64,000 bases of DNA from Timema cristinae (taxonomy: Eukaryota; Arthropoda; Insecta; Phasmatodea; Timematidae), in contig JBCFYV010002293.1 in the NCBI GenBank assembly GCA_039000515.1, positions 1-64,000 of the forward strand, in the 5' to 3' direction. The position numbers and the translations under genes are program-made. Of this stretch, positions 1 through 20,915 are shown one piece after another. Within the stretch, counting starts at the first letter, position 1; the number at the start of each line of letters is the position of its first letter. The notes below the pieces were generated by a model. It was not told where the DNA came from. It made no database searches and was given only the letters and a program-made list of their open reading frames with translations.

Positions 1-10535
<10,535 letters not shown>

Positions 10536-12095
10536 ACCCCGTCTGGGGATAGTAGAGTGGAAAAATTGTATCACACAGTGTTCCAACTCGTCTTTAATAG
10601 AAAATGGACTTTTTATCACAATGATTCACACCCCTGTCTGGTGAATATAGAGTGGGAACTTTGTATACAAGTGATTTACACCTTGTCTGTGAAAATTTTA
10701 AAAATGAAAACCTTTATCACAAGTGATTCACACCTCGTTGGTGAATTGGAGATGGGACATTGTATCACAAGTGATTCACACCTCGTCTGTGAATAGTAGA
10801 GTGGGACTTGATCACACAGTGATTCACACCTCTGTCGGGGAAAGTAGAGGGGGGGATTGTATCAAAGTGTTTTAAACCCTGTCGGTGAATAGTAGAGGTG
10901 GACCTTGTTTACACATGATTCACCCTCTGTCTGGGAAAATAGAGGTGGGGAACCCTGTATCACAAGTGATTTAACCTCTTCGGTGAAAATAGAGGTGGAC
11001 TTGTATCACATGTGATTAACCCCTGTCTGGTAATATTAAAATGGGACATTGTTTACAAGTGATTCACACCTCGTCGTGAAATTAGAATGGCCCCTTTTTA
11101 CACAGTGATTCAAACCTCTGTCTGGTGAATATTAGAGATGGGACATTGATCACATAGTGTTCACACCTCTGTCTTTGAAAGTAAGATGGGACCTTGTATC
11201 ACACAGATTTTAAACCTCGCCCGGGGAATATTGAGATGGGGCATTGTATCACAAGTGATTCACACCTCTGCGGTTGAATAAAGAGAGGGCCTTGTATCCA
11301 CAGTGATTCAAACTTGTCTGTGAATATTTGAGATGGGACTTGTATCACAAGTGATTCACACCTTTGTCTGGTGAATATTGGGGTTGGACTTGTATCACAT
11401 TGTGATTCACACCTCTGTCTGTGAATAGTAGAAGATGGGAACCTTGTATTACACAGTGATTTCAAACCTTTTGTCTGGTGAATAATAGAGGTTGGACTTT
11501 ATCACACAGTGATTCACACCTCTGTCTGGTGAATATAGAGGTTGGACTTGTATCACACAGTGATTCAACCTTTCTGGTGAATAGTAGAGTGAACCTTGTA
11601 TCACAAGTGATTCACACCTCTGTCTGGTGAATAGTAGAATGGGACATTGTTCAAACAGTGATTCACACCTTGTCTGGTGAATAGTAGAGATGGACCATTG
11701 TATCACACAAATGATTTTAAAAACTACTGTCTGGTAATATGAAGGTGGAATTTGTATCACACAGTGATTCACACCTCTGTCTGGTTTAATGTAAGAGATG
11801 GACATTGTATCACACAGTGATTCACAACCTCTGTTTGGGGAATAGTAAGGTGGGACATTGTATCAACAGTGATTCACACCTCTGTCTGGTGAATATAGAG
11901 GTTGGACCTGTATCCACAGGGGATTCACACCCTCTGTCTGGTGAATAGTAGAGATGGGACCTTGTTCACACATGATTCAAAACCTCTGTCTGGTGAATAG
12001 TAGAGGTGGGACCTCTTATCACACAGTGATTCACACTCTGTCTGGTAAATAGTAGAGGTCGGACCTTGTATCACACGGTGTGATTTCACACCACA
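10536..12095. repeat. 53-bp satellite array, right block
   Basis: This continues the left array. It is best preserved between about 11,000 and 12,090, where consecutive units differ by few bases. The unit is GATTCACACC-TCTGTCTGGT-GAATAGTAGA-GATGGGACCT-TGTATCACAC-AGT (53 bp). The array stops near 12,090 where single-copy-looking sequence begins. Together the two blocks would hold about 185 units. No relation to the host exons was seen. Confidence 0.9.
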
Positions 12096-12719
12096 TTCTG
12101 AGGATTGAAAAATCTTTCCCACCATGTTACCTTGTGTATTTTTAATTTGTATTGGGCTAAAGCTTCCCTACTTTTAAGTTAGGAATTTGATGGATCCCCT
12201 TTGGGTTATATGAACTTATGAAATGTAACCTTTACCTTGCGGGACAAAATCATTTTGGCTATAAAATAAATTATTTAAAAGATATTTTCTAAGGATCTTT
12301 AAGAAATCTTAACGTTAGGTTATTATTGTTAGTACGGTCTCCCCAAAGGGGTTTTGTAATTGAGCAAGGTCTACCCCACTTTTGGTTTTTGAGTATTTTT
12401 CAAACTAATGTGTTCCCACACGGGTACCCATTACTCGTCCACCCTCAAAAAAATTTGATCAGAACATGTCTTCTTAGTGACCTTTTCATTCCAATACTTT
12501 GATGGTTGGTTGGGATACTAAACTTGAGAAGAAAGGACCTACCTTTTGGTGGAGGGAGGGGGGAAACCTTTTAAAGGGAAAACAACCCTTAGTACAACCA
12601 GTGATGGATTTGGGGTAGGGCTCTGGGGAAAAATGGCCCCCCGGTCATTTTCCAAAAACAACACAAAATTGTTTAGATTCTCTTTGCCAGAATAAATTTT
12701 AAAAAATAAGTTTTTAGCT
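12096..12719. other. Non-coding spacer, nothing recognised
   Basis: This stretch between the satellite and the SINE cluster holds no recognisable coding region, RNA gene or repeat family that I can support. Base composition is moderately AT-rich. Confidence 0.5.
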
Positions 12720-12842
12720 ATTTTTTTTATTTTTAATTATTATTTTTTATTTTTTATTATTTTATTATTATTATTATTTTTTGCCTTTCTTACTTTCCCT
12801 GCGAGGTGCACGCACTTACACTAATGTGTAATGGGGTGACCT
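12720..12842 (-). mobile_element. SINE tail fragment (SINE family 1), inverted
   Basis: Read on the minus strand this is the 3' part of a dispersed repeat. It has the segment CCATTACACATTAGTGTAAG followed by a short G/C-rich link and a tail of TAA/TTA repeats (12,720-12,780). The same 3' segment recurs near 13,050, 32,620, 40,130 and 48,420. It lies head-on against the forward copy that follows. Confidence 0.7.
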
Positions 12843-13225
12843 GGGGGTCTAGGGGTAAGGTATGTGGATTCTGTGCTGGCGGCCCCCGGGGTTTAATCTC
12901 TCGGTCCCGGCACAGATTTTATTGATTTTTCCCAAACCCTTCTAACCTCTGACAAGACATCTTTTGAATGTGTGGGATGCAGGCACCACCGTGGTTCGGA
13001 TTCCATTGTTAAACTGTGGGCCTTCATTTATCTCAATATCCACCTACCATTACACATGAGCGTAAGTGCGTATAACCCCACGAGAAATAAGAGCACGGTG
13101 TTAATAATAATATATAATATATTATAATAATAATAATAATTAAATAATTAATGATTAAATAATCATAATTAAACAAAATTAAAAAAATAGTAATAATTTA
13201 AAAATAATTTAATAATCTTTTAATG
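12843..13225 (+). mobile_element. tRNA-derived SINE (family 1), nearly full length with AT tail
   Basis: The head resembles a tRNA gene: GGTCTAGGGGTAAGG is similar to an A box, and GGGGTTTAATCTC is a weak B box. It is followed by a shared body (CCGGCACAGATTT, CTGACAAGACATCTT, GTGGTTCGGATTCCA, CCATTACACATGAGCGTAAG). It ends in a TAATAA-type tail from about 13,100. The same body recurs at least six more times in this window. A tRNA-like Pol III head, a tRNA-unrelated body and a short-repeat tail define a SINE. No tRNA function is expected. Confidence 0.75.
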
Positions 13226-13227
13226 GT

Positions 13228-13350
13228 AGGGTATTGTTTAGTTTAAATGGAGGGGCCTACAGCTTAAAGTGAATCGAACCCGGTGGTGGCCTGCTGGCAT
13301 TCCCCTTTCACAAAATGTCTTGTCAGAGGTGAAGGAAGGGTTGGCAAATC
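13228..13350 (-). mobile_element. SINE family 1 fragment, inverted
   Basis: The plus strand shows the reverse complement of the SINE body: GGTAGGGT, then GAATCGAACCCGGTGGTGGC, then AATGTCTTGTCAGAGGTG. The tRNA-like head is missing, so this is a truncated copy. It faces the forward copy just upstream. Confidence 0.7.
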
Positions 13351-15404
13351 AGATTTTTGTAGAGTGGTTTTGGTTATTTTCAACTGATTGCAGTTGGCAA
13401 CAATGATGCTGACATGACCATTAGTTTGGTAATGTTCATGCTACTTGTTTTTTATATTGGGTAGTTTTATTTGTGACTAATCAATATTACTATCTTTAAC
13501 CCAAAAATATAATATAATATAATTATAATGCTAATTTTTTGGATGTTCCCAAAAACCCACCACTGTTAATGAAGGGCGAGTGTCAGTCCCACACTCGCCA
13601 CCTCTTCCCCCTTTACCCCCTATCAAACCCTTCCCCCCTTTCATTCCAAAGAACTTTCTTAAGGTAGGAAAACAAAAAGATATTGGAAATTATAGAGCTT
13701 TTTTTACACTCACATGTTTTACAAGATGATCTGTGCATTAATTTTTTATAAGTCATTCACGAGCTAAGTTTACCGGGGTGTCAGCTCGAAATGTTATAGA
13801 AGTAATCCCTAATATATCATACCCCCAACAGTGAATCTATCACTTTGGGATGACTAATTGAAAACAAAATGGTAAAAATTAATGTGATAAAAAAACCACA
13901 GTAATTTAGGACAAAATTATTTTATATTTATTTGAGGTCGGACACAAAAGTTATATTTATTAGTTTTATTCCACGTTTAAAAAATATTTAACACCACTTT
14001 CACAAAAAACTTTTTAACGAACAAAGTTCCAAATGGCGAACTGACAATTTTAAACCTATTTAAATTTAACATAACCCGGGAAAACAAGTTTTTTACAATG
14101 ATGCAGAAAAACGCAGTTGATGACAAAATTTTATATTCAGTTAAATTTTATCAAAATTCCCAGATAAAATAATCATAAATTAATTTTTTGTATGTAAAAA
14201 ATAACAATTTTCTCTTTTTCCAAATAAAATACGATGCCTTTATTAAAAGGTTTTGATGTGTGCATAATTACACAAAAATCAGTAACGTTCAAAACAAAAA
14301 AAAGTCTTTAAATTTGAGAAAACTTAAGGTTTACGTTTTTTTTAAATGTAAATTTTTTAAAGGTAATTAAAGATCTTTACATTTTTTAACAAAAACTGTG
14401 ATCTTTTTAAAATGTTGGCAACCCAAAACCCAAAATTTTTGATTTCAACTGTCATCAAGGTTAAAAACCTATCGTGAACGGAATATAAATACATAACCGA
14501 GATATCATAGTATTGTTTTCTCAGTTACTGAAGTACTCCTAGGTTAAGGCAAGGAAAAACAGGAAAACAGAATTAAACAATATTAAATTATTTTGGCTGT
14601 GTGCAAAAAACACCCCCCCCCCCACTCAATATTGCAAAGGCATATGTATGGCATGACAAATCAAAAGGCTAAAAATATCAATTAAAAACAAATTACCCAG
14701 CTTAAATTCTTGTGCAAACAAAACAAAATATTGATACTATGTTATTGTATGAAGCAGGTCAAAATTACATGTTATTTACAATTTAGAATTGTCAAATACT
14801 CCACAATGAGTACAATTTAAATCTCACATTAACAATGAACTTAGAAAATAGATCACATCTCTACTATATAATATTTAGATGCACTTATATCCGTGTAGTT
14901 AAGGACAAGATCTTAAAAAGCTAAGTGGGTATTTTCCATGGGTCAAACATGACTGCTTAATTTAGAAAGGAAATATTTCAAATAACATATTTACTAAAGT
15001 TTACATTTTGTTAAATAAAGATATCAGGTCTTAAATCTGTTACTTGGCAACAAGTTATGGATTAGTAGGCCTACCTGTTTGTTTGTTTGTGATTCAACAA
15101 AGACAAAACATGTAGACAACATATAAAAAGGATTAAAAACATTAGTATAAAATTTGATTTGATACTTCATGGTAAAATAGTGGTATTTCTTCTTTCTAGT
15201 GACATCATCTCTTTTAACAATACATGTATTGGGTTTGTTATTTTTTTTAAACAGCTGGTTGGGAAAAATGTTTAGTATTCAATTCAATGTAACTCATTTC
15301 ATAGCTCAGGTTGAACAAATAATGTAAATGTTTATTATTTACCTTCTCAAGTTCTTGTCTTTAGATTAATGCAGCTAAAATGTATAGTGATTAATTATCA
15401 CCAG
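13351..15404. other. AT-rich non-coding DNA, nothing recognised
   Basis: About 2 kb of AT-rich sequence without a sustained open frame or recognisable element. It includes an 11-C run near 14,614 and a few TTTGT repeats near 15,080. I see no gene here. Confidence 0.5.
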
Positions 15405-15490
15405 CCCGGTTTGGTGGATGCGTGGTCTCGCAGTAGACTAGACTGCTGATGATAGGAGATCAAAGGGTTCAAATCTCGGTTTGGGTTTAC
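15405..15490 (+). mobile_element. tRNA-like SINE head (family 2)
   Basis: A tRNA-like stretch begins CCCGGTTTGGTGGATGCG and ends with a good B-box match, GGGTTCAAATCTCGG, about 55 bases downstream. Related heads appear inverted near 17,335-17,440, 37,938-37,990 and 39,870-39,945 (shared words CTGCCGA, GAGATC, GTACTGAAGG). I read it as a fragment of a second tRNA-derived SINE family, not a functional tRNA, because no clean cloverleaf could be drawn. Confidence 0.5.
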
Positions 15491-16749
15491 TGAAGGTGGT
15501 TTTTACAAAATGGCTACAACTTTCTAACCTCTTCCACTCAAGACACAAAATATTCTCAGCTCTTTCTCAAGACTCTCTTTCTAACGCCCATATAATAAAT
15601 CTAAAATTGCCTGATCCCAACAAAAAGTTCACACTGTGTATCAAACAACACCTGCAAGACCTTCACTAGAGTGAACACCAAGAAGCAATACCCCCCATCC
15701 AAGGCCATTATGACTGCACAACAGGACCTTTGAGAGTATGTATAAACAATCATCATTTCGATACAACCACAAGGATCTAGATAAACCAGTTCCTTCCCGT
15801 GCTAACAGCCGCATTACACCACCAGAGTACTCTGAGCATTCCCTACAGCCACTTGCAACAACTCTCAATCAACAGTGGGAACTCACAATACAGACTACCC
15901 CTGCTTTAAATCTGAGATAAAAAAAACTATAAATTAATTTTAATTTCATTTTATTATATCTTTTATATCAAACATAGTTTTGTATTTATTTATTATTTCA
16001 AGTATAGTCCCTGTTAGTTTGAATTACTAATTCTCAGCAAGCTATTTTTTCTTTTCAAACCAAATTTAGTTACATCCATTTGGCAACAATGCAAGTTTTA
16101 AGTTACATATTTCAAATTATTCTAGAAACATGTAGTTCCATAGCTTATCCTTGTTTGTGTGTTTTCAATGTGTCTCTTCTATTATAAAGAACATTTCCAA
16201 ACATTCAAACAATGTGTGAAGTGTATTTCTCTAAATAGACCTAACATAACCTAACCTAACCTAACCAGGCTTTCAGGTTGGCTTCCTTCACTATCAATTA
16301 CCTTACATTATTGTACAATGTTTCCAAGCCATTAGACACTAATTCATTTTACTGTATTTGTTAAGTGTTAGACAAGACAAACTTGCCTTAATTTTGACAA
16401 AATGTATCAAAAATATATTTTAAATGAACTCTCATTTTTTGTTATATGCAGAAATTCGCTGAAAGCAAAATATAAATGTATGCATGACCACAAAAATCAA
16501 TGTAATATTTAGAAGCCACATTTCAAACAGCAGCACGTATTATCGTAACTCCTCTAGATATTTAAAATTTACTCAGTTAATAGTTGATCCGGAACAGTAT
16601 TATCTGAGTCGTACTATTTTTTTCAATACTCTTTTGGATCCCCACATTATTTATCGAAAGCGAGTTAGAATAATAATACGTGTTGCCATTGATTTGCTTA
16701 AAAACTAGTTTTTTTGTTTTTTTTTATGAGCAAAATGTAAACTAACAAC
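15491..16749. other. Downstream flank of the nardilysin-like gene
   Basis: This lies beyond the stop codon of the minus-strand host gene and may include its 3' UTR. Minus-strand AATAAA words occur around 15,975-15,985, but I cannot choose a polyadenylation site. Short open frames near 15,490-15,920 and 16,484-16,708 have no recognisable similarity and are not called as genes. The stretch also carries a small telomere-like run at 16,240-16,266. Confidence 0.4.
16240..16266. repeat. Short CCTAA (TTAGG-type) telomere-like repeat
   Basis: Five near-perfect copies of a 5-base CCTAA unit, one of them with an inserted A. TTAGG is the usual telomeric repeat of insects and many other arthropods, so this is a small interstitial match that supports an arthropod origin. 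It is too short to be a telomere. Confidence 0.55.
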
Positions 16750-16905
16750 TTAAACTAAGTACATTTCATCAACTGATATTCTGGTAAATGGGTAGATAAC
16801 TACATTGCTCTTGAATACATCAATATCTGTAATAAAACGCTTTGGTCAGGACTTGGTCACAAAACTGGAAGGAGTATTTGCTGGCAGAGCCTTGTGTTGT
16901 AAGAT
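16750..16905 (-). CDS. Nrdc: Nardilysin-like peptidase, terminal exon (one-base frame break)
   Basis: This is the likely last exon of a nardilysin-like M16 metallopeptidase. The acceptor is CTATGTTTGCAG at 16,906 and upward. The distal part reads ITDIDVF...YPFTRIS and then a TAA stop at 16,750-16,752. Nardilysins end with a similar ITDI-x-x-F segment about 20 residues before the C terminus. The preceding exon ends in phase 1. In that phase this exon opens with LTTQGSASKYSF, but the ITDI part lies one base off, with the switch at a run of four T (minus strand) just before ATTACAGATATT. In the frame of the ITDI part there is a TGA upstream. The simplest reading is one extra T in a homopolymer, as an assembly error or a real mutation. 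Confidence 0.6.
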
Positions 16906-17865
16906 CTGCAAACATAGAACACATCATTATTCATTATCATTAGTTTAGATTAGGGTGGTTAGAATATTCAATAGTGACATATATTATATATTTTGAATTA
17001 TTTATACTAGCAGACTTTTTTTTATGAACATCCTATATTTCTATTGCCTTGTCTTGGTTATTTCTTGTAAGATAATGTGACAAGTTCAAAAAAACATTAA
17101 ACAAATTATCAAACTAATTTTCATGAAAATGTTCACAAATCAATCTCCAGCTATTAGTTGCATGGAAGTAGCCTAGCAGCAAGGGGCAGTGACAAGCTTC
17201 AAGTCATTAACATTGATCAAACCAAACCAGACAAAATCAATAATGTTTTCATTTTAGGGATTAGGGAGGTTCTATTTATAGGAAGTTTACCCACATTTGT
17301 ATGAAGGGGGAGTGGAAAACTAATTTGTAAAAAAAAACCCTCAGTACATCTGACCTAGATTAAAACCCTGATCTCCCCGTCTTCGGCAGTATAGTTTACT
17401 GCGAGAGTAGAGTATTAACCACTGAAGCGGGTCTCAATGATATTTAAAAGTAGGGCTACACAATCATACACTGTTTCTGGGCTGAGCAGGTGATATTTAT
17501 AAAATTAGATTTGATTACTCAAATCATAAAATAAGGCTACATTTACTATGAACATTTTTAAAAGCATGGCTATAGCTAAGGTTTTAATGAAATTAAAGAT
17601 AAGTTACAAAAACTCTAATTGTTTATAATAAATATTTTATGAATACTGGTAATAAATAATTATAGAAAAATTAATTGTAATGGTGATGGCCCGTGACTTC
17701 CTTATTTATAAATCTGAAACTTGTATAACTGTTTTTAATTTTAACAATACACCAATCTAATATAAAACCAGCTTGACCGAGAAGTTGTTATAAGGCCAGT
17801 AACAGTAACAGTAACAGTAACAGTAACAGTAACAGTATTTCCCACATGTGGTTGTTTGTACTCAC
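16906..17865 (-). other. Intron between the last two nardilysin-like exons
   Basis: About 960 bp of AT-rich intron. It begins on the minus strand with GTGAGTAC at 17,865 and ends with TTTGCAG at 16,906. It carries a tRNA-like SINE fragment in inverted orientation at about 17,335-17,440 (B-box-like AGGGTTTTAATCTA on the minus strand) and an (AGTAAC)n microsatellite near the donor. Confidence 0.55.
17798..17837. repeat. (AGTAAC)n microsatellite
   Basis: Between six and seven perfect copies of the 6-base unit AGTAAC, only about 30 bp inside the intron from the donor of the exon at 17,866. In the minus-strand frame it reads as a Thr-Val repeat, but it lies beyond the splice donor and is not coding. 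Confidence 0.85.
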
Positions 17866-17920
17866 TGTGGATGCACTCATGTTCCTCTGCTCCATCACTC
17901 GGTCTGACGTGTCCGACCAC
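17866..17920 (-). CDS. Nrdc: Nardilysin-like peptidase, penultimate exon
   Basis: A 55-bp exon with clean signals: acceptor ATGTCCCCAG just above 17,920 and donor GTGAGTAC just below 17,866. It encodes VVGHVRPSDGAEEHECIH and ends in phase 1. The upstream exon at 26,884 ends in phase 0 with ...RKLSIQ. The joined text (KLSIQ then VVGH) matches the nardilysin C-terminal region, where a strand of the form LSVHVVGYG precedes an acidic, poorly conserved segment. Between the two exons lies almost 9 kb of intron, mostly an LTR retrotransposon. Confidence 0.75.
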
Positions 17921-18297
17921 CTGGGGACATATCATGTGTCAAAACACAATACAACAAACATTCAACTTACAACTAGTTTTTTGAGGAGAGAGGAAAGATG
18001 AAAATAATTAATGAAATATTAAAGATTGTTTTTACAAAGGTGTCACGAAGAAAACTTGGGGGTAGAGCGCTCGTCTCAGGATCAGACGTTCGTGGGTTCA
18101 GAGGGGAAGTAGATCCGACAGTCCCATATCGATAGTGGTATGTAAAAGAACCATGGAAGATTTGTGAAAATATCTTTAATGACAAATTGGTAGGTCCTTT
18201 TGCTCTCATCAGAGAAATTATACATGCTCTGATATGATCAGTCAGTTCAGAAAGTGCACAATTAATACCGCAAATAAGTAGCAAAGAATGTATTACA

Positions 18298-18365
18298 GTA
18301 GCACCTCGGTTATCTGAAATATAGAGGTGAACCTGATTTCAGATAACAAAAATTTCAGATTTGTT
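18298..18365. repeat. Possible pogo/Tc1-type terminal inverted repeat
   Basis: The sequence CAGTAGCACCTCGGTTATCT resembles the terminal repeats of pogo/Tigger-class elements, which commonly begin CAGTAG...CTCGGTTATCC. A partial inverted copy (TTTCAGATAAC) follows within 50 bp. I did not find a matching far end, so this may be a solo end or a small MITE. Confidence 0.35.
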
Positions 18366-18794
18366 GTAAATTTGAGTAGTGGTGGTAAAATTAAACATCT
18401 ATTAAGAAACATGTTTTATGATAGTAAACTTTATTAAAAATGTATACAATATGTAAAATGTAAATATACACTAAACATTTTCCATCTAAAAAGTTCTGAT
18501 ATCTTTGCAATATCCCTCCAATGCTTATGTCAGGGGTGAGGGGTTTGGTGTTGTCCACACTCTATGGCTGGTTTGATTGGATCTCGTACCGGTGGGACAG
18601 TGGATCTGACTGGCTCGGATCTACTCTCACTAAACCGCTACAGGGTGCCTCCATGTTGGCAGCCCTCGAGCGACCTATTTACTTGCAGGACACCTCCACG
18701 AGGTCTCCATTGGCAACTTAGGGAGGGGTATTTCCCAAGTTATCCAGTGATGAGAGGTCCTTCAAAACAGAGACAACTGCGTCCCAAGTCTTTC

Positions 18795-19034
18795 TACTCG
18801 CCTGACTTGGGCCCAGCTGATTTTTTTAAAACCCATATCTAAAGGACTATTGAAAACATAAAGGAAAATTTGCAAGCAGACCTACAGGTGATTCCAAATA
18901 ATGCCTATCAGGACTTCTTCAAGAAGTGTAAGCAGCGTTGGAAGCAGTGCATCAACCGAGGAGGGGAGTACTTCAAAAAAGTTGATAAGTTAAATAAATT
19001 GTATGTGTCTAATATATTTAGTAATATTTACTGA
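18795..19034 (+). pseudogene. mariner-family transposase, C-terminal fragment
   Basis: The translation contains YSPDLGPADFF, the hallmark segment of mariner transposases that carries the last catalytic aspartate (YSPDLAP-x-D). It is followed after a short damaged stretch by IKENLQADLQVIP, then KCKQRWKQCINRGGEYF, which fits the usual mariner C-terminal end (RW-x-x-CI-x-x-GG-x-YF). An in-frame TAA lies between the two parts at about 18,840, and several residues after DFF are missing. The N-terminal two thirds are absent, so this is a dead relic in a host intron. Confidence 0.8.
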
Positions 19035-19077
19035 AAATAATTTGTCAGGTAATAAGATCCATAATAATATATTGTTT

Positions 19078-19081
19078 ACAT
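19078..19081. other. Target-site duplication ACAT (left copy)
   Basis: ACAT precedes the left LTR and is repeated directly after the right LTR at 26,822-26,825. A 4-bp duplication is typical of Ty3/gypsy integrases. Confidence 0.85.
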
Positions 19082-20131
19082 TGTTATCCCATGTCTTGTG
19101 GTTTCGAGGGAGGTAGCTGGTTTTACTGGAACTGCAGCTTCCGACTGGCCTTTGTGATTAGGTACGGTCTCGTGGGTCTTGTGGGTGGGGGTAAGGGAGA
19201 GAGATGGGGGAGAAAACGTAGGCGGGTTGGGGGGTGGCTAGGGGATGTAAATGATAGCCCTCAGGGGTTTAAAGGGGAAATTGGAGTAGGGGGAGTCGGG
19301 TGGTCGGTGAGAGGGGAAGACGAGGGGAGGCCTGAGATGACTCGGCGGCAGGGATGCTGGGAGATGTGGGCGCAGTGTGTGGGTGTTCGGGGGTCTGGTG
19401 GTTGTAGACGGGAACGTAGAGAATGGGTCCACGAGTTGAGTACTGTTTGGTCGGTGCTGTTTTCTCCAGGGTCTTCCGTCGGTGGGCTTTGCCGGCGCGG
19501 CGAGTGTAGACCATCCCGTGATGACGAGGACAAGTGGATGGGGAAGGGTGGAGAGGTAGGATAGAGTCCCGGCAACGTAAAGTCGCGGTGGGAGGTAGGA
19601 TAGCGTCCCGGCAACGTTAAGTCGCGGTGGGAGGTAGGGTAGCGTCCGGCAACGTAAAGTCGCGGTGGGAGGTAGGGTAGAGTCCCGGCAACGTAAAGTC
19701 GCGGTGGGAGGTAGGGTAGATTCCCGGCAACGTAAAGTCGCGGTGGGAGGTAGGGTAGATTGCGGTGGAATGAGAATAGCGATGACACTTGCTGCAAACG
19801 ACGATTTATTGGCTCTTTCGTATGAGTGTGGTTCCCCCAAGGTTGGCTCACCACTGCATCTGCTCCAGAAATCACCGTGTTATATACCCTCCACTGCTGC
19901 CTGGCCTGGTCCAATCAGAGAAGAGGGAGCTTCCCATTGGTTCGGGAAAACGAAAGTGCTATTGGCCGCCAAGCGAGCCAATAGGAAGAAGGGAGTTGAT
20001 TATAGAGGTAAGAGCGTCACGGACGGCTCAGACAACATGGACTGTGGGCCGGACCGGCAGTAGGGAGGGAAGGTGAAGCGGCCGGTGCAAGTGCGAAGGA
20101 AAGAAGGCTGCCTGAACAGAGAGGCACATCA
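19082..20131 (-). repeat. 3' LTR of the gypsy element (left copy)
   Basis: A copy of the sequence at 25,771-26,821. On the minus strand it starts TGATGTGCCTC and ends GGGATAACA. It contains a TATA box (TATATAA, plus-strand 19,880-19,886), an AATAAA polyadenylation signal (19,805-19,810) and a 39-bp tandem repeat (19,552-19,766). It differs from the other LTR by a missing C near 19,165, an extra T near 19,270 and a missing C near 19,646. Long open frames inside it come from the GC-rich repeats and are not genes. Confidence 0.93.
19552..19766. repeat. 39-bp tandem repeat inside the LTR (left copy)
   Basis: Five and a half units of about 39 bp built on GGTAGGGTAGAGTCCCGGCA and ACGTAAAGTCGCGGTGG. 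The same array is in the other LTR at 26,242-26,456 with the same unit order, so it was present before integration. It lies downstream of the AATAAA signal, in the U5 part. Confidence 0.9.
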
Positions 20132-20141
20132 ATCCCCCACA
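20132..20141 (-). other. Polypurine tract of the gypsy element
   Basis: On the minus strand the bases just before the 3' LTR read GTGTGGGGGAT. The short purine run GGGGGA touching the LTR start (TGATGTG) is in the position of the plus-strand primer tract. It is short, and the T next to the LTR makes its exact edge uncertain. Confidence 0.6.
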
Positions 20142-20338
20142 CTGGCTTGCGCACTTGCACACGGGTGACCTCTGGTCTACATAAATTTTACATCAACAAA
20201 TTATTTACATCTTACATATATCTTAGGGCTAATTTAATACTAATTTTAACATTGATTAGATTCAATAGTTCTGATGGACACAGAGAGAAAAAAAAAAAAG
20301 AAAACGTAAATATATGACAAATAACGAAAATACACTAC

Positions 20339-20584
20339 GGCCCTTTTTAGGGCCAAAACTATACAGTAAATAAGACGGCCCTTCTTAGCGTTACCAGTAA
20401 CAAAATCAACAAACAATCTGCCCTTTTTAGGGCCAATAAAATATGGCAAAAAACGGCCCTTTATAGGGCCAACAAAAAAATTAACACATAACCTGCCCTT
20501 TTCAGGGCCAAACAAATACAGTAAATAAGACGGCCCTTTCTAGGGCCAACAAGTTATCGCACATAATCAGCCCTTTTTAGGGCC
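20339..20584. repeat. 38-bp tandem repeat with a hairpin in most units
   Basis: Seven copies of a palindrome of the form GGCCCTTTTTAGGGCC start at 20,339, 20,377, 20,420, 20,455, 20,495, 20,532 and 20,570, a spacing of 35-43 bp. Loop bases vary (TTTT, TATA, TTCT, TTTC) while the GCCCT and AGGGC arms are kept. One unit (20,377) has lost the right arm. Linkers are AT-rich. The array lies in the 3' non-coding part of the retrotransposon, between the integrase stop and the polypurine tract. The pattern suggests selection on a stem in RNA or DNA. Function unknown. Confidence 0.85.
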
Positions 20585-20635
20585 ACACTTTGACAGTGTT
20601 TACTGAGTGGGGTAGCCACAGTGGGTGTGATTTTC

Positions 20636-20880
20636 ACCACGCACCGTGATGTTGGCGTCACGCACTTGGTTGTGGAACTACGCACCATTATGTTCACGTC
20701 ACGCACTTGGTTGTGTAACCACGCACCATTATGTTCACGTCACGCACTTGGTTGTGTAACCACGCACCATTATGTTCACGTCACGCACTGGGTTGAGGGG
20801 CCACGCCCTGTGTTGGCGCACCCACGCATCGTTTTACGCATCCCGCATTGGTTGTTGTGACCACGCACTGTGTCACGCAC
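20636..20880. repeat. 41-bp tandem repeat in the retrotransposon 3' region
   Basis: About five to six units of a 41-bp repeat (CACGCACCATTATGTTCACG, TCACGCACTTGGTTGTGTAAC). The middle copies are nearly identical and the flanking ones diverge. It lies between the integrase stop codon (20,916) and the hairpin array. With the 18-bp, 38-bp and 39-bp arrays, it makes four separate minisatellites inside one element. Confidence 0.88.
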
Positions 20881-20915
20881 GGCGCTTGAGTAGCCGTGTA
20901 CCCGGGTCTTTGGCC

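Larger units (their letters stand above)
17921..19077. other. Intron segment with degraded transposon debris
   Basis: This intron part, 5' of the penultimate exon in the minus sense, holds three marks. A tRNA-like stretch at about 18,056-18,110 reads TAGAGCGCTCGTCTCAGGAT and then GTGGGTTCAGAG. A transposon-end-like sequence lies at 18,298. A mariner transposase fragment lies at 18,795. Open frames at 18,521-18,842 have no recognisable similarity. Confidence 0.5.

Noticed and set aside
15481..15920. Short frames on both strands downstream of a tRNA-like head
   Set aside because: No recognisable similarity, opposing strands overlap and lengths are within chance expectation.
18521..18842. Two overlapping plus-strand frames before the mariner fragment
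   Set aside because: Only the last part (YSPDLGPADFF) is recognisable. The rest shows no transposase features and is probably unrelated DNA.
19238..19914. Minus-strand frames of 200-217 codons inside the LTR, repeated at 25,812-26,604
   Set aside because: They lie in the LTR, are driven by the 39-bp repeat and GC-rich composition, overlap each other in different frames and show no domain.
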